A stretch of 64,000 nucleotides of DNA from Brienomyrus brachyistius (GCF_023856365.1 NC_064555.1:14761754-14825753), one strand, 5' to 3'; shown: positions 44,701-56,392, counted from the first letter of the stretch. Made by a program: numbers and translations. Notes: a model not told the origin generated them from the sequence alone.

Positions 44701-47700
44701 TTGTAGACGAACTGTGTTTGATCTGTAAGGTCAGTTAAATGGGAAGATATCAAAACGAATATCTCTTGATTTTGAAAATGAAATGTGTCGGTGCCTGATC
44801 TGCAATTTTATTTATGCAGTCACCCACTTTGTATGTAGGCGCCTCCTTCTGATCTTGTGTGGATGTGACAACACGCCTGTATGTACATGTGTAGCTTTTA
44901 TCATCAGAAAGCAGCTAATGTCCCTAAAGCATTTGGGATTGAGAAGGACCCTTCTCAAACAGTGATGTGACTACTCTGCTGGGATTTGAACCCAAGTCCT
45001 TCTGGACGTGAGCGTGGATCATAAATCAACTGAGTGGATAAATCACAGCTAAAATGTGACTTGAATTGATGTGTGCGGGGTAGCGTCTTGTCTCTGGGGA
45101 GGCAATGTTGGGCGTAGCTGTGATGAAGGGGTGTGGGCTCACCTCTCGTATCTCCTGGCCCGCTCCGTTATAGGATTGCAGCTCCGCCAGGATGCCGTGG
45201 GCCTCCTCCAGCACGGCACTGACCTGGTTCCACACTGCCGTCTCTGCCTCTGTGGGTTGGGCATCTGAATGTGGATGGGGTGGGGTGAGGGGGGGGGGCG
45301 TTGTTGAAGAATGGTGAGGGCCAGCCAGCATATGTACTCCTTCTCTGAGCAGCCTGCACCAGAATTCAGGTCACGGGTCATGCGTCCCGTGTGCGTGGCT
45401 GTGAGTGTGCGCTTTTGCCGGGGGGGGGGGGCACTTGAGAACAGTACCAGGGGTCGGTCATGTGACGGTGATGTCATCTATATGCAAATGTGCCTGAATT
45501 ATCTCTTTATTTTTGTCTATTATGTAACAAAAGCATGTGTGTCTACGGGGATGAGGTCGTTAATTATACTGGCACAATGCAGTTAGCGCTGTAAGCTAAT
45601 GATGCAACTTATTGGATAGGATGGGGGTCCCTGCTGGATCCAGACTAGATTTAACAGGAGCGCTCTGATCATTCTTAATGGGTTAAACGGCAATCCGACT
45701 GAGGACGGGGATGTCCCTGAAGGGGGCGGTATAATCAATATGATAATGACATGGGTGATAAAGAGCAGAGTGAAGCCCCCGTGAGCCTTTGTCTATATCA
45801 ATGTTAATATCTACTGCTCAGAGCAGGATCTCCGGATCCATCTCTCTCTCTCTCTCTTTCTCTTGCCCTCTGACAGCCTGGTGATGATCTGCTAGCTGTC
45901 CTTCTGCCTGTGTGTGTGTCTAATTATATAAAGGGTACAGTTTTAGGGATGCATTCCTGCCTCAAGAAATGTAAGGATTTAAGCTTCAACTGGTGCTGAG
46001 TTCTTCACAAAGAAGCCACCTTATCCCAACCCCCCTCCCCCCCATCACATTTGTAAGGTATCATGAACAGAATTGGGCTTCGCGCCACAGCTAGCGCCGT
46101 ATATGGGGTGGGGCCCTAACTGAAAGATGATTGGCCACAGGATGTCACTGATTCAAAGCATATCGTTGGTTAATAATATGATTGGTCCCTCTCTATGAAT
46201 TTTGGCCCCATGTTAAAATGCCCTGGATCAGGGAAAGTCAGAAAGCCCTGGTCCTTCACTTTCAGAGCTCTGCATGATAAGTGCACAGGAGAAGCGGCTC
46301 TAACGCCCTCTAGCTGCTTACAGGTGTAGCACCGGCTGAGACCGCCGCAGGTAAATAGCTCCACCCTGCATCAGTGTTCTGGAGAGTCGGCGCCAAAGAC
46401 CGGCAGGGCCCGTGGAGGCCCAGGGACACCCTAGCTGCACACGCGCCCAATTCTGTTCGTTCGTGCTAGGAGGCTCCACGGCAGATTAACCTCATTTTCA
46501 CAAACGAGTTCACTCATCCCGGCCTCGGAGATGGGAGGCCAAGGTGACGCACTGGCCTGGTAGGGGTTGCCAAGGCCTGGTCTCAGAAGATCGATCCCAA
46601 TCATTCTGGAAACTCTGTTTGCTATTCCCCAGTTTCCCCCAATAATTAGCCACCTATGATTTTATGTTATATGCTTTTACATGTCATGCCTCTACTAGCT
46701 AGGCAACTTCTTTCTCCCCCCAACAAGTAGCCTCCGGGCAAATGAGCTTCCTCTAGGGGGCGCTATTGTAAAGATAAGCCAAAATGGACTCTGGCCAGCT
46801 TAGCCTGTGCTTGCAGTTGTGCTCAGGAGTTTTATCATATTATTTGAGGGAGCCTGAATGTACACTATGGATTTGCACATCTTCCAGACCAGACCTGAAC
46901 ACCCCTGCCTAGGAAAAGCCCATCCAGACTGGGCAAGTTGAGTCCTCCAAGCCTGCAGTGATTGTAAATCCTTGCACCTGATGTACCATCATCAGCCTTC
47001 TGCTAAGCTAAGTTAGCCGCAGACTTTACATAACTGAGGCTTTAGAGGACATGGCATTGCCCACCCCTGATCTGCTCTAGACAACCACAGAAGAAGAGAA
47101 GGTCCTAGTTAAGAAGCTGGAAGAGGAGTGGTTAGTTAAAGAGAACCCGGCTGTAGCTGAAGATCGAAAAGTTATTCACGAGACGAAAGCGTCTATGTTA
47201 ATCAGAGGCATCCGACCAGAGTTTGAGAGACAGGGAGCAGAAAGGCTGGGATGGATAGAGGGACTCCTTCAGAGGAGAAAGAAACAGCAGTGATTATAAT
47301 TTCCACCTGCAGCAGCCTACAGAAGAGGAGCAGTTCTAGAAGGAGAGTGTAAGGTCTGGAGAGAAGGTCCAACTGGAGCCTTCTTCAGTGCTGTACGTGT
47401 GAGTTTCAAACGTTATAACAAAGTCTGTCTCCTTGATGGTGTGTCTTTGTGCACTAACCTAGAGTTTCCCAGTCTGGTCCTTGAGGTCTCACAGACAGTC
47501 CACGTTTTTGACGAGAGGACTGGATTGGGAAACACTGTACTAAGCTGTGGGTGTCTGTTTAAGCACCTCGCTGTTATTTATATATATGCATAAAAAAACA
47601 CATTGATTGGATTTCTAGACACATACACACCAACGTGTGTGTGTTTGTTTGTGTGTGTGTGTTTCATAACGTTTGACCTCATTGATTGAAAACTTATTCT

Positions 47701-48607
47701 AGACTGAAGTTGTTATTGTGTGATTTTCTTTTGTGTGTGGGGAGGGTGGGTTGCATCCGCGCTTCCTTTAGGTCGAGCCTTTAGTGCACAGAGGAAAAAA
47801 ATCAAGTAGCCGAACAGGTAGAGGGTGAGGAAGGGAGCGATGGAGAGGTACGCCAAAAGATAAGAAGTCAGTGGTCTCACGTTCAAAGTCAAGGAAAACT
47901 ATTTGGCCGTGCTCGAGGTCGGTGCAGGCCAACACCTTCAGAAGATTTCCCATGTGTCCCCTGGAACAGAGAGAGGGAGATGCATGTGGGTGATGGGGGG
48001 TGGACGTGTGTGCACGGGGCCAGGAAGCACGCGTGGGGGACGGCAGCGGGTGTGTGGTAATGCTATAAGTAGAGGGGGCGGGGCCTAGCCTGGGGCGGGG
48101 CTTGCTCTGAGCGTTGTCGGCATGGCGACGCAAACGCACAGACACTCTCCAGTTCCTGCTCTCTCCTTCTCCTTCTTTATTGCTCCCGTTTTCCTCAGCG
48201 CATCCTTCAGAGAAGGAGAGGAAATGGTCACCGGGAATTCTGGGAAATGGCAAAAAGGCCTGATGGGAACAGAATATGATGGGGAGGTGGGGAGCTGGCT
48301 ATAAGGGGGGGGAGTCCGGGTTTATGGTCACAAGCCAGCTTTTGAAGCAGGGAGCAGCTGGAATGATCCGGAACGAGACTGGAGAGTGTCTGATGAAACC
48401 TTAACCACCCCTGTCCCCCCCGCCCCTCCCGTGACTCCCCCCCCCCCCAGCCACACACACCGTATCACCTCCGAGCGCCCCACTCTCCAGCTCACACGTG
48501 CACACACACACGTACATGCACGGCAGTGCTCACTTACTTTCAAAGTCCAGGAAAAAATGCGGACAGTTTTCTAAATCCTTCCCAAGGACCTTAATGAGAT
48601 TCCCCAT
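38717..48607 (-). CDS. CYRI family protein (Rac1-interacting; FAM49), CYRIA-like
   Basis: CYRI proteins bind active Rac1 at the plasma membrane and restrain the WAVE/Scar-Arp2/3 actin machinery. Coding exons on the minus strand: 48538-48607 or 47881-47953 (alternative first), 45143-45264, 44454-44559, 42659-42795, 41574-41651, 41331-41447, 40088-40167, 39493-39619, 38922-38992, 38717-38780. All phases agree; the products have 323 or 324 residues, the lengths of human CYRIA and CYRIB. Gly2 after the start is the known myristoylation site. YYRRTISR carries the paired Arg that binds Rac1 in CYRIB (Arg160-Arg161 by the longer isoform's numbering). [20 protein letters not shown] and RRTISRNR resemble CYRIA more than CYRIB. 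It may be the third paralog kept in fish. Convergent with trit1. Confidence 0.95.
38885..38906. repeat. poly(C) run, 22 bases (G-run in the CYRI transcript)
   Basis: On the transcribed strand a G22 begins about 15 bases after the donor of CYRI coding exon 9. Confidence 0.93.
38922..38992 (-). CDS. CYRI coding exon 9
   Basis: Acceptor CCCCCACAG; encodes [20 protein letters not shown] and NALK; donor TTGAA|GTGAGT, phase 2. Confidence 0.95.
39493..39619 (-). CDS. CYRI coding exon 8
   Basis: Encodes [40 protein letters not shown] and ID, the most conserved helix of the family; ends GATCGAT|GTAAGC, phase 0. Flanking introns (about 500 and 470 bases) hold nothing notable. Confidence 0.97.
40088..40167 (-). 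CDS. CYRI coding exon 7
   Basis: Acceptor CATTTCAG; encodes [20 protein letters not shown] and RVMLETP; donor ACGCC|GTGAGT, phase 2. Confidence 0.95.
40255..40870. repeat. 96-base direct duplication flanking a decamer array
   Basis: 40255-40350 and 40775-40870 match with about six differences (both start ACAGCGTTTGAAGTTATTTT). Between them lies a decamer tandem array. All is inside the CYRI intron between coding exons 6 and 7. Confidence 0.9.
40523..40778. repeat. decamer minisatellite (TGCCTCACAG / TGCCTGATAG)
   Basis: About 25 imperfect copies of a 10-base unit alternating between CACAG, GATAG and minor variants. One unit is short near 40556, shifting the register. Confidence 0.95.
41331..41447 (-). 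CDS. CYRI coding exon 6
   Basis: 39 codons: [39 protein letters not shown]; donor TCAGAG|GTGAGC, phase 0 at both ends. Confidence 0.97.
41574..41651 (-). CDS. CYRI coding exon 5 (Rac1-binding arginines)
   Basis: 26 codons: [26 protein letters not shown]. The RR pair corresponds to CYRIB Arg160-161, required for Rac1 binding. Phase 0 at both ends; donor CAGCAG|GTAGGA. Confidence 0.96.
41697..41722. repeat. (GATG)n microsatellite
   Basis: About six GATG units close upstream of CYRI coding exon 5, within the intron. Confidence 0.9.
42659..42795 (-). CDS. CYRI coding exon 4
   Basis: Encodes [40 protein letters not shown] and FDELK; acceptor ATTGCAG, donor CTGAAG|GTGAGA, phase 0. Confidence 0.96.
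43728..43965 (-). mobile_element. SINE-like fragment, diverged
   Basis: Begins with the reverse of a SINE tail (GCTTAGCAGATACGCTGACC, compare TTAGCAGACGCTTTTATCC). The tRNA-like head is not clear, so extent and identity are tentative. Confidence 0.35.
44062..44226. repeat. interspersed repeat fragment
   Basis: G-run followed by GCACAAGAGGGCCC, later GGGGGCCAATCAGCTTTCAT and GCCTCTGTAGCTCCACCCCT, words that recur in fish repeats. Possibly related to the fragment at 9510-9572. Confidence 0.35.
44454..44559 (-). CDS. CYRI coding exon 3
   Basis: Acceptor TTTTCTAG; encodes [20 protein letters not shown] and [15 protein letters not shown]; donor ACTGG|GTATGT, phase 1. Confidence 0.96.
45143..45264 (-). 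CDS. CYRI coding exon 2
   Basis: Acceptor CATTCAG; completes Asn (exon 1A) or His (exon 1B), then [40 protein letters not shown]; donor CGAGAG|GTGAGC, phase 0. Confidence 0.96.
47081..47293 (+). other. open frame of unknown status (70 codons, no ATG start)
   Basis: Bounded by TAG and TGA, it translates to a charged peptide containing [20 protein letters not shown] and [21 protein letters not shown] plausible acceptor (CCTGATCTGCTCTAG) lies at its left edge, so it could be a terminal exon on the strand opposite CYRI. It resembles no family I recognise, and a frame of this length can arise by chance. Confidence 0.15.
47463..47543. mobile_element. hAT-like non-autonomous inverted-repeat element, copy 2
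   Basis: The left end TAGAGTTTCCCA mirrors the right end TGGGAAACACTG. It shares CACAGACAGTCCACGTTTTT with the copy at 1664 but is shorter inside. Flanks CACTAACC and TACTAAGC match at 6 of 8 positions, compatible with an aged 8-base target duplication. Confidence 0.65.
47881..47960 (-). CDS. CYRI alternative first coding exon B (CYRIB-like N-terminus)
   Basis: Acceptor CTCTCTGTTCCAG ends before 47960; ATG at 47953-47951. Encodes [20 protein letters not shown] and LDFE, 24 codons plus one base, donor TTGAAC|GTGAGA. TDLEHG resembles the CYRIB N-terminus. Splicing to exon 2 gives His where exon A gives Asn. Confidence 0.88.
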
Positions 48608-48618
48608 GATCGGCAAAC
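48538..48618 (-). CDS. CYRI alternative first coding exon A (CYRIA-like N-terminus)
   Basis: Acceptor CCCCTGTTCAG ends before 48618; ATG at 48607-48605. Encodes [20 protein letters not shown] and DFE, 23 codons plus one base, donor [23 protein letters not shown] resembles the CYRIA N-terminus. The acceptor implies at least one non-coding exon upstream. Confidence 0.9.
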
Positions 48619-49693
48619 CTGAACAGGGGAGACAACAACAGACACATACAGTACGGAGGAGTGCGCACCTCCTACTCTTACCCCAGGTCTCTCCATCTTC
48701 TGTCTACCTATCACTCATTCATACTGGACATCTTTATCTTCCCAGCATGTTGGGTGGATGCTTTGGAGCAGTGTGTATGGCTGGAGTAGAGGAATGGGGT
48801 GGTTTTAGTTAAAATTGTGCTGTTTTAATTGCACTTCCTTCCTGCAGCTAACCAGTTTAGCCTTTTGAATCGTTTGTGTGATTCTGCAGCCTCCAGGACT
48901 GCGACCGTCACCTCGCTGTCATCCATGGTCTCTCTCCTGCTGCAGCTGCTCTCTGGACGGATCGGTGACACTTAAGACTCCTGCTGTTCCACCTCCTGGG
49001 CTCCACGTGACATTTTAATTACTAGGACAAGGCACCGGATTAGCGGGTGTGACATCATCTCTTCCTTTCGCTGAATTCGCTTAGCCTGAGGTCCTCCGGC
49101 CTTGGCGAGCCAATCGCACAGCTTGCTGGGAGATTATGACAGTTGACGTCATCGAGGACGTCAGCTCCATCACTGCTGTGGCTGTTTCTGTTTCACAGCA
49201 GCCTTACCCGCTTCAGACTGGGGCCTATTCAGTGGGTTGAGGTTGCTGCTGTTTCATCAGGGGAAAGACGGATCCCATGTAATTCCAATAAAGCAAGGAC
49301 ATCACACCCAGAAGTTTCCATATATTCCTCGGTCAGTTACTTGGCACATCGGCTCAGCGAAATAGTCCTTCTTTCTGCTCAAGATTGCACGTGCTCCACA
49401 CCCATCTTTGTGACATAAGACTTGGTTCTGGATGATTGTAAGATGCCTTCCTCTTTATATGGCAGCAGTGAGCAGAAAAATATTGACAAACTCATCAAAT
49501 TTCGAGAAATGTATCTCATTTGTTTTCTTGTCCGCACTAAGCAGCTGAAGAATCAAAAATCAATAGAGAAATACTCTACAGATGCACGTAAACTCGCCCT
49601 GGCTGAGGAACCAGGATACAGTGCGTCGTCTTTTGATGGCACTGTAGTATAGTCTTTGCACCTTTCCAAGTGGGTTCAGCATATGTGAGAGCT

Positions 49694-49980
49694 CCCTGCT
49701 CAAAAATACCACCGTGACCCGCTTAAAGTATGTTTGTGCATGATGATTTGAGGGTTGAGCTAGTTATACTAGCATGAACAGCTTGATAAGTTGGCTACAT
49801 CAGCATAACTAACTGGTGACTGACCCAGTTAAACCATCAAAGATCAGCAAGAGCTGGGACATGACCCTATAAACCCATCTAAGACCATCTTAGACCATCT
49901 AAGACCATCTTAGACCATCTTAGACCACCTAAAACCAGCTACCAGCATAGGTTGGTTTTTAGCTGTTTTTTTCAGCAGGA
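49694..49980. mobile_element. short inverted-repeat element (MITE-like) with internal 10-base repeats
   Basis: The left end CCCTGCTCAAAAATACC mirrors the right end AGCTGTTTTTTTCAGCAGG. Near the right end, TAAGACCATCT / TAGACCATCT units repeat about six times (49863-49930). The pattern is common among short fish transposons; no coding capacity. Confidence 0.6.
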
Positions 49981-52900
49981 TCTCGAGATGTTTACTTTGC
50001 TGTGGGAAGAAGATCCGTGAAGATATATTAAGCAAGACACTGCCTGCCCCTGCTCATTATCGCTGACCCCCCCCCCCAACCCATACCACTAAACTCCCAG
50101 CTGGTCTTTATGTGAAGACTTTCTGTGGCAAATTTTTCGTAGCATCCTATCCTGGGTGTGACCTGTGCTAGCGGAGACAGCTTCAGGCTCATCGATCGGC
50201 ACGTTTTAGGTTGTTTTTACTCTTCATGTATCAAACATCCCTGAGGTGAAGCATTAGGACAGTCATTAGAACACAATGAGCCCTCTATTTAGTGGCATTT
50301 GTAGCAGTATGTCATAGTTTTATGGGGAAAGAAGGAGTCGCGGATTAGGCAGAAGAGAGTTAAGATGAAGTACAAAGAGGGTGATGTGTCAGCTACAGAC
50401 TGAACAGAAATGACCAGGTAGTACCCCACAAAGCAGGATTTCTTTAGCTAAATAACTTAAGCCAAATGTAAGCAGCCAATAGGAATGTCACTTACCTGTA
50501 TTCCTATTGGACAGATTTCACAGTTAGTTATCCAGCTAAATGGGAAATCTGGTTTTGTGGAATAGCCCCCCCCCCAAGCTGAGGGGCACAGGTAGTACTG
50601 ATTCATCCCAGCAGCGTTGAGGTATGAGGTAGACTTGGGGGTTTGTGTTACCGGAAGAATGAAAGGTTGGCTTGTCTGTGCCTTTTCAGACTCTGATTTG
50701 GATGGGTCTACTGGGAACTGTGCTCACCTTTAACCCCTCCTCTTCCGTCAGAAGTAAAGACACATTCTTAAAGGGGGCGCTGTTAGATAAGTACTGTAAA
50801 TTTTATGTCTTTCTTATAATAGCCACTGAGCAGCTGGGAGCATAGTAGTCAAGGAACCTGACCTGGGAGAGATGGCGTGCCCTTCAAGTGAGCTGCTTAG
50901 CCTGGTTTGATATAAAAAAAAACAAAGACCTACCCAGCTGAGTAAATGGGCAAAGCGTGAAATGCTAAGCTATGTAAATCTCCGCAGATGAAAGCGTACG
51001 CTAAGCACCAAGCATATGAATAATGCAGCGTGTGGATGATTTACAGGTGCCGCAGCAGCAGAGCCCAGGAGGGCTAGGACACCTGACAGGTCGGCGTGAC
51101 AGTGTGCTAATGCGCTAACCCGCTGACTGGGGCCTGGCTGGTTAAGACACACAGGATGTGAGGTCAGAGCTGGTGCGTGTAGAATACGGAACCCTCGCCA
51201 GACTGAAAAGGGCAAGACATATGCACATGCAACGTAATCTTGAAAAATCACAGTGGTAAACAGGGGTAAACTACTTTTGGTAGTTTAGTGAAAAAACAAT
51301 GCAATCCGGCCTCTGGGCTAGTGTTCGATCCTTTTGTAGTTGCCCCTCGACGAAATTACTTGCAGCATTTGGTGGAGCGGTAAATAAAGATGAAGTTCCA
51401 GCAGGATGCTGCTGTTGTACCTTTGGATGGGATTATACGCACAGCCCCTATCAATATGGAATCTAAAATAGTTAGGGTGATTCCCTGCTCTGCAGGGCAC
51501 CCTCCCAGAATGGAAAAAAAGGGCGTCTTTTGGGCATGTTTCACTGTAGCTGCACGTTTTGCTCACTGCTTACTGCAACATGGCGATGAGGATTCTGGGT
51601 AACTGAAAGTCATGAAGACATTGGCAGATGTCAGTTTGGGTGTCTATGATTGACCCCAGGTGACCTGCCTCGTGCTCTGTGCTTCCTAAGATAGTCTTCA
51701 GAGTCATCGTGACCCTGCATTACAGTTCCTGTAGCAGGGAGCGGAAGCTGCACCTCGCAGACGCTCGGAAGGAAGCTCAAAAAAGAACTGCAGTTGTCTG
51801 CCATGCTTGTGCACTGGACTTTCACAGAGTTTTTCAATTATGTAACCATAGCAGTCACTGTACAAAAGGCCAAAGATAAAATGCGTGCCGTTTGAGGAAA
51901 GCCAGGTCAAAGGGCTGATATCTATCACTGAACGATCAGTTCAGATCGTTCACATCAGAAGCAAAACCGCATACTGCAGAAAGCGCCATCTGCGTTTGAA
52001 GTGAGTTTCACATCTTCTGCAAAAAACATGTCACTGCCAGGGTGCTGGTTGCCTGGCAACCTGCAGAAGAGCCCAGTCAGGTTGGACCGCATGCAGTTCC
52101 AGACCTGTATATTCGCTTGACATGAAGAGACAGCCCTTGGGAGATGGCTCTCTCACTGACGCCGCAGTTTACATTCCCGCGGATCCCGGCTTTTAAACCC
52201 TAAGCAGAAACCACGCCCATAACAGCCCTCCAGATCAAACGCCCTTTTATGCCATTGACTGCTCTCATTCATTGTTCTCCCCAACTTCTGAAGGACCACA
52301 CTCCTGACCTCTATCCAACAAACGTGCTGATGGGAGCCGAGGTGAGATTTGACCTCCAATCCTCTGCCATCCGTCAGTAACGCACCCCCTTCTTAAAGCA
52401 CACAAATAAGTATGTGACTCTTGCAAAAGTATCATAGCGTCATAGCGTTTCATGCTTTGCAGGATGGTGCAGATTGCAAACGGAATAAACACAACATTCG
52501 ACGTGACTGTGACACCGCCCTCATCGAATGCCGTGGACTCCCACCTTGCCGTGCTGTTCTTTGCCTGACTTTGTACACACCGGTGCCCTGTGTGCTGTCG
52601 CCTGGCTGCTGTATCATCCGTCCTCTTTCTTCCTCATCCAAGGCTGCTCTCTCTTATGCACCCGCATCCGCTGTGACGTGCCCAGGCAGTCCTCTGAGGT
52701 TACGCTCACTGACCTCCCCTTCTGAAGCTCACAGCCATCCACGCTTCTCTTTTTTACTAAGAGAAGTTTTTTTGCTTTTTTTTTTATTGTTGTTTGCTTG
52801 CTTGGGCTTTTTCTAAAACTGAAATGCTTTGAGAGAAGCGAGAGGTCATAGGGGGGGAGGGGGGTGGTTACGATATCTTCTTGTCGTGAAAGCGCGACAT

Positions 52901-53617
52901 CACCCTCGCAAGTTCCCCAAAAAGAAAACCAAAAAATGCCAGCTCTTACTTCCTATTTTCGTTACTCACAAATGTCACCGGCTAGGATGGGGGTAAGTGG
53001 GGAGGGTGGTTGGCGTGCTTCCTTCCTGCTTTCTTCAATGGCCCACACTAAAATATGCAAGATATTACCAAATTAATGCAACGCGCAGCAGCAAAGGTGT
53101 CCGAATGTTTCCAGCCTGGGATCCAAACTGGGAAATGAAACGGCTCCAGTTTCAGTCCTCGACCACAAGGGGGAGGAAGGTGCAGAGGTTCCTTTCTGTT
53201 CTGACACTTGCTGGTCACGATGCTGTAGAGGAGTCTTCTTAAATGAGTGGCTTGTGCCCCCCCCCCGGGGACCTGTGCACCTCTGTGAATCGCTTCCTTG
53301 GTTTCCGTGCTCGGTATACTGCACAGCGAGAGGCTGACATGAGCTAATGCTAAAGTTAGCGCTCTGTGCTGGTGAGCCTCCATTTCACGGAGCGGGTGCT
53401 CGGCCAAGCTCAGCCCCGGCTGGGGTCCGACGCTATCGTGGGGTTGCCAGGATGCCGTCAGGATTGGGGAACATCAACCCAGGGCGCAGATTCATGCGGT
53501 GTGATGTTTGTGAAGCTAGGGAAGTTACGAGCTCTAGCTGTGTGTATCTGTGATCATGTGCTTATTGGACTGTGACTGGTTTCTGTGGCTCCTGGCCACA
53601 GAAAGTGGGCGGGATTT

Positions 53618-53638
53618 GGGGGGGGGGGGGGGGGGGGG
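53618..53638. repeat. poly(G) run, 21 bases
   Basis: G21 in the gene-poor region. Confidence 0.9.
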
Positions 53639-56204
53639 TTAATGGCCGGCGTTTTTTTAGCTACCTTATAAGCGATATTCCTCACTGGAGCACTTCACTG
53701 CATCAACCGGAGCTGCTGGTGGAATCACAGCATCTGCTCCGTGCAACCTGAAGGATGGAGAGAGCAAGAGAGAGAGAGGGAGAAGAGGAGAGGCTGAGTC
53801 TAAAAATAGCACCCTCCCCCCACCTCTGTGTCCTTGCTGGAGAAAGGCCGCACGAATCCTTCTGTGACTTTGCTCCCGTGGAATTCTGGGAGATAGCCGT
53901 GAGGATGTAATAAAAATAATAAACCCGGTGGACTTCCAACTGACCCGGCACCCTGACTCCCGGACCCACCATCGCCGCACCTGGGCCGTAACCATGGAAA
54001 CAGGCCTTCTGTGTTTTTCCGCGGCAGCATCTCCGAGCAGCTAGAGGCATTTCTGGAAAGGAAGCGTCTCCTGAATATCACCCCCCCCACTTCGCTGCAA
54101 AACCATGACGGCACGCTGCTACAGCACCGGTTCTTTGAGGGAGGGGCAGCCGGGGGAGGAGTTTGTGAAAGTGCACATCGACGCGTCGAGAACCTACAGC
54201 CCAGCTTTGTTCATGGGAGGTGATTTGCGGCTCAGAATGCTGCTCCGGAAAAGGGGATGAGGCGGAAGGATGGCAGGCAATGACATTCTCCGGGTGGAGC
54301 TGGAGTCAAAGCCACCTCTCCCATTGTCTCCACTTCCGCTGTGACAGCGATGTAGTGCCTAATCTGAGATGGGCCGTCCCCAAACGCGTATCATATCATC
54401 TAATCGATGGCGGACTTCGGGGAAATGTTGGCTCACGGTGGATCAAATTTTGCCCAGCACTGTGTGCCCGTGTTCAGAGATCTCATCGTGAGATCGCATG
54501 GCTCAGTACTGGTCTTAGCCAGTAGCCCTCAGTATTACCGCAGAAGGAAACTCTGAAAGAATATTCCGGCATGGCTGGGAATCGTGCAATTCTAACTGGG
54601 TAGCAGTGTGACCTCTTTTACTTATTTGAGACCCTTGCAGAATCTTACCTGTCTGGCCCTTCCCCTACAATGGCCCTTCTCACTGGAATAGGACTGACAC
54701 TGCCTTGTAGGAAAGTCGCACTATGTATTTCACATCCTTCAGAAGTGGGCGACAGAGAGCTCCTGGGGGGGGCAGGGGGGGGAGTACGCCTCAGGGAGGC
54801 ACGTCTACCTGAGCCCTCTGTGAATAAATGTGGCCTCAAGAAAATATTCATAACACTTTGACTTCTCACTCGCCCAATCACATGGTATTTCACTCTCAGC
54901 CAATCAAAAGCCTTCATGATGCTGTGCATTGTAGTTGGTGGATGGTTCATATGAAGCTAGCTGACGATGGCTGTGAAAAATAGCATCTTGTAAATTTTAT
55001 TCAATTTATTGAAATATTTTGCAGAAAAATGTTAAGCAATGATAATTAGCGCCTTGACATGAATATGCTGTTTTCTATATTTCAACTGATGGTAAAAACA
55101 ACTCCTCCCTTCGATCATCTTTTGTACTCTGGCACCACGATTACTGGGTCCTCCTGTTGCCACGGTAACAGGCAGCGCCATGCTCATGTGATGCTGTCGA
55201 GAGCTGAGAACAGCAAGCTACTGGGGGGGGGGGGGACCATTCAGAAATACCACAACCCGTTCCTTTTGTCGTGCGGAAAAAAAAAAATCCAATTTGCGTG
55301 TGACGATTTTGCCTGGAAGTCAAAAGCTCCTGTGTTTAAAAGAGCCTGGAGTCAAACGAGTGCAGGAGATGAGAGTGCACTGAGGCATTTTACTGCCATC
55401 CTGCCCCCCCTCACTAGAGCGTGGAGAGATCAGCGCCACTGGAGTCTATAAATCGGCACATCCCTCCCAACAGGCCTCCCAGCACCTGAATGAGTCCCTC
55501 TGATTGGATCAATGAGCAGCGCAAGCGGTTTTGCACCGTAAATCTTTGCCCCGTGGGTTTACGGCACAAGCAGAGGACAGATGCGGCAACTCCGGTATTC
55601 ACATGACCGTGGGCGGCATTTCCATTGTTGGAGGACGTTGGTCAGAAGTGGCTGCTGCGTTGGCCTCTTCTAAGAAGGTCTGGTCTGGTCGGTCGTGCGA
55701 AACGCGCGGTCAAACTGTCTAACTGAAATAAGAACGAATGCCGGTTTCAGTTCTTCGTTAAACAGTTGGACTCTTTTGTTGACGGTTGGAAACCTGATAC
55801 ATAATTTTTTGTTTGCTCGTCGAAGGATCTGCGGCATCGATCTCTGTGCGGAACTTTCAGGAGCAGCACCCAGAATGCCCTGCTGCTGTAGTGGGGGCCT
55901 GTGGGGGACGGGGGTCCTGATCCAGGTATGACAGGGACGCACTCGGCCTGTTAGCGGCTGAAGCTAGGAGCCTGTACTAGACCAAACCAAGGTCCGCTTC
56001 ACACATAAGATACATAAAGGTGCATTCAGTAACTCCACAGTCCGCATGTGATGTATCGGACAGCACTGTAAGTGAAAACTGTTTAACTTATTATAGGTCT
56101 GAATTCGCTATAGGAAGTGGTTTGATTACATTTTTGTTTAAATATGCCATTAAGCATTGTGAGTGATTTAAATGACACGTTGACTCAGGCTACAGTTAAT
56201 TATT

Positions 56205-56392
56205 TTATGCAGACAACTTTATTGAAAGCGACATGCAATTGACAATGCAGGGTGAACCAGGCCTTGGAGCAAACGGCGGGTTAAGGGGCATGCTCAATGG
56301 TAAAAATCATTCTGTTGAGCCTGGCATTTGAACCTAGGACCTTCCAAGTGCAGGCATGTTGTCCTAACCCGCCGAGTTGCACACCCCCCCCA
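56205..56392 (-). mobile_element. tRNA-derived SINE, reverse orientation
   Basis: Starts with the reverse of the SINE tail (CAACTTTATTGAAAGCGACA), with the reverse B-box CATTTGAACCTAGGACCTTC near 56325 and a reverse A-box end CTAACCCGCCGAGTTGCAC. Confidence 0.75.

Larger units (their letters stand above)
45265..47880 (-). other. CYRI intron between the alternative first exons and exon 2
   Basis: A 2.6-kb intron. It holds a possible repeat at 46540-46690, an open plus-strand frame at 47081-47293 and the second hAT-like element at about 47463-47543. Confidence 0.75.

Noticed and set aside
52421..52816. A 131-codon open frame with a hydrophobic C-terminus
   Set aside because: The hydrophobic end comes from a T-rich stretch; nothing in the rest resembles a known protein.
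53990..54223. Possible coding exon reading FFRGSISEQLEAFLERKR
   Set aside because: The peptide looks protein-like for a short stretch, but there are no fitting splice partners and no family match, and the opposite strand is open as well.
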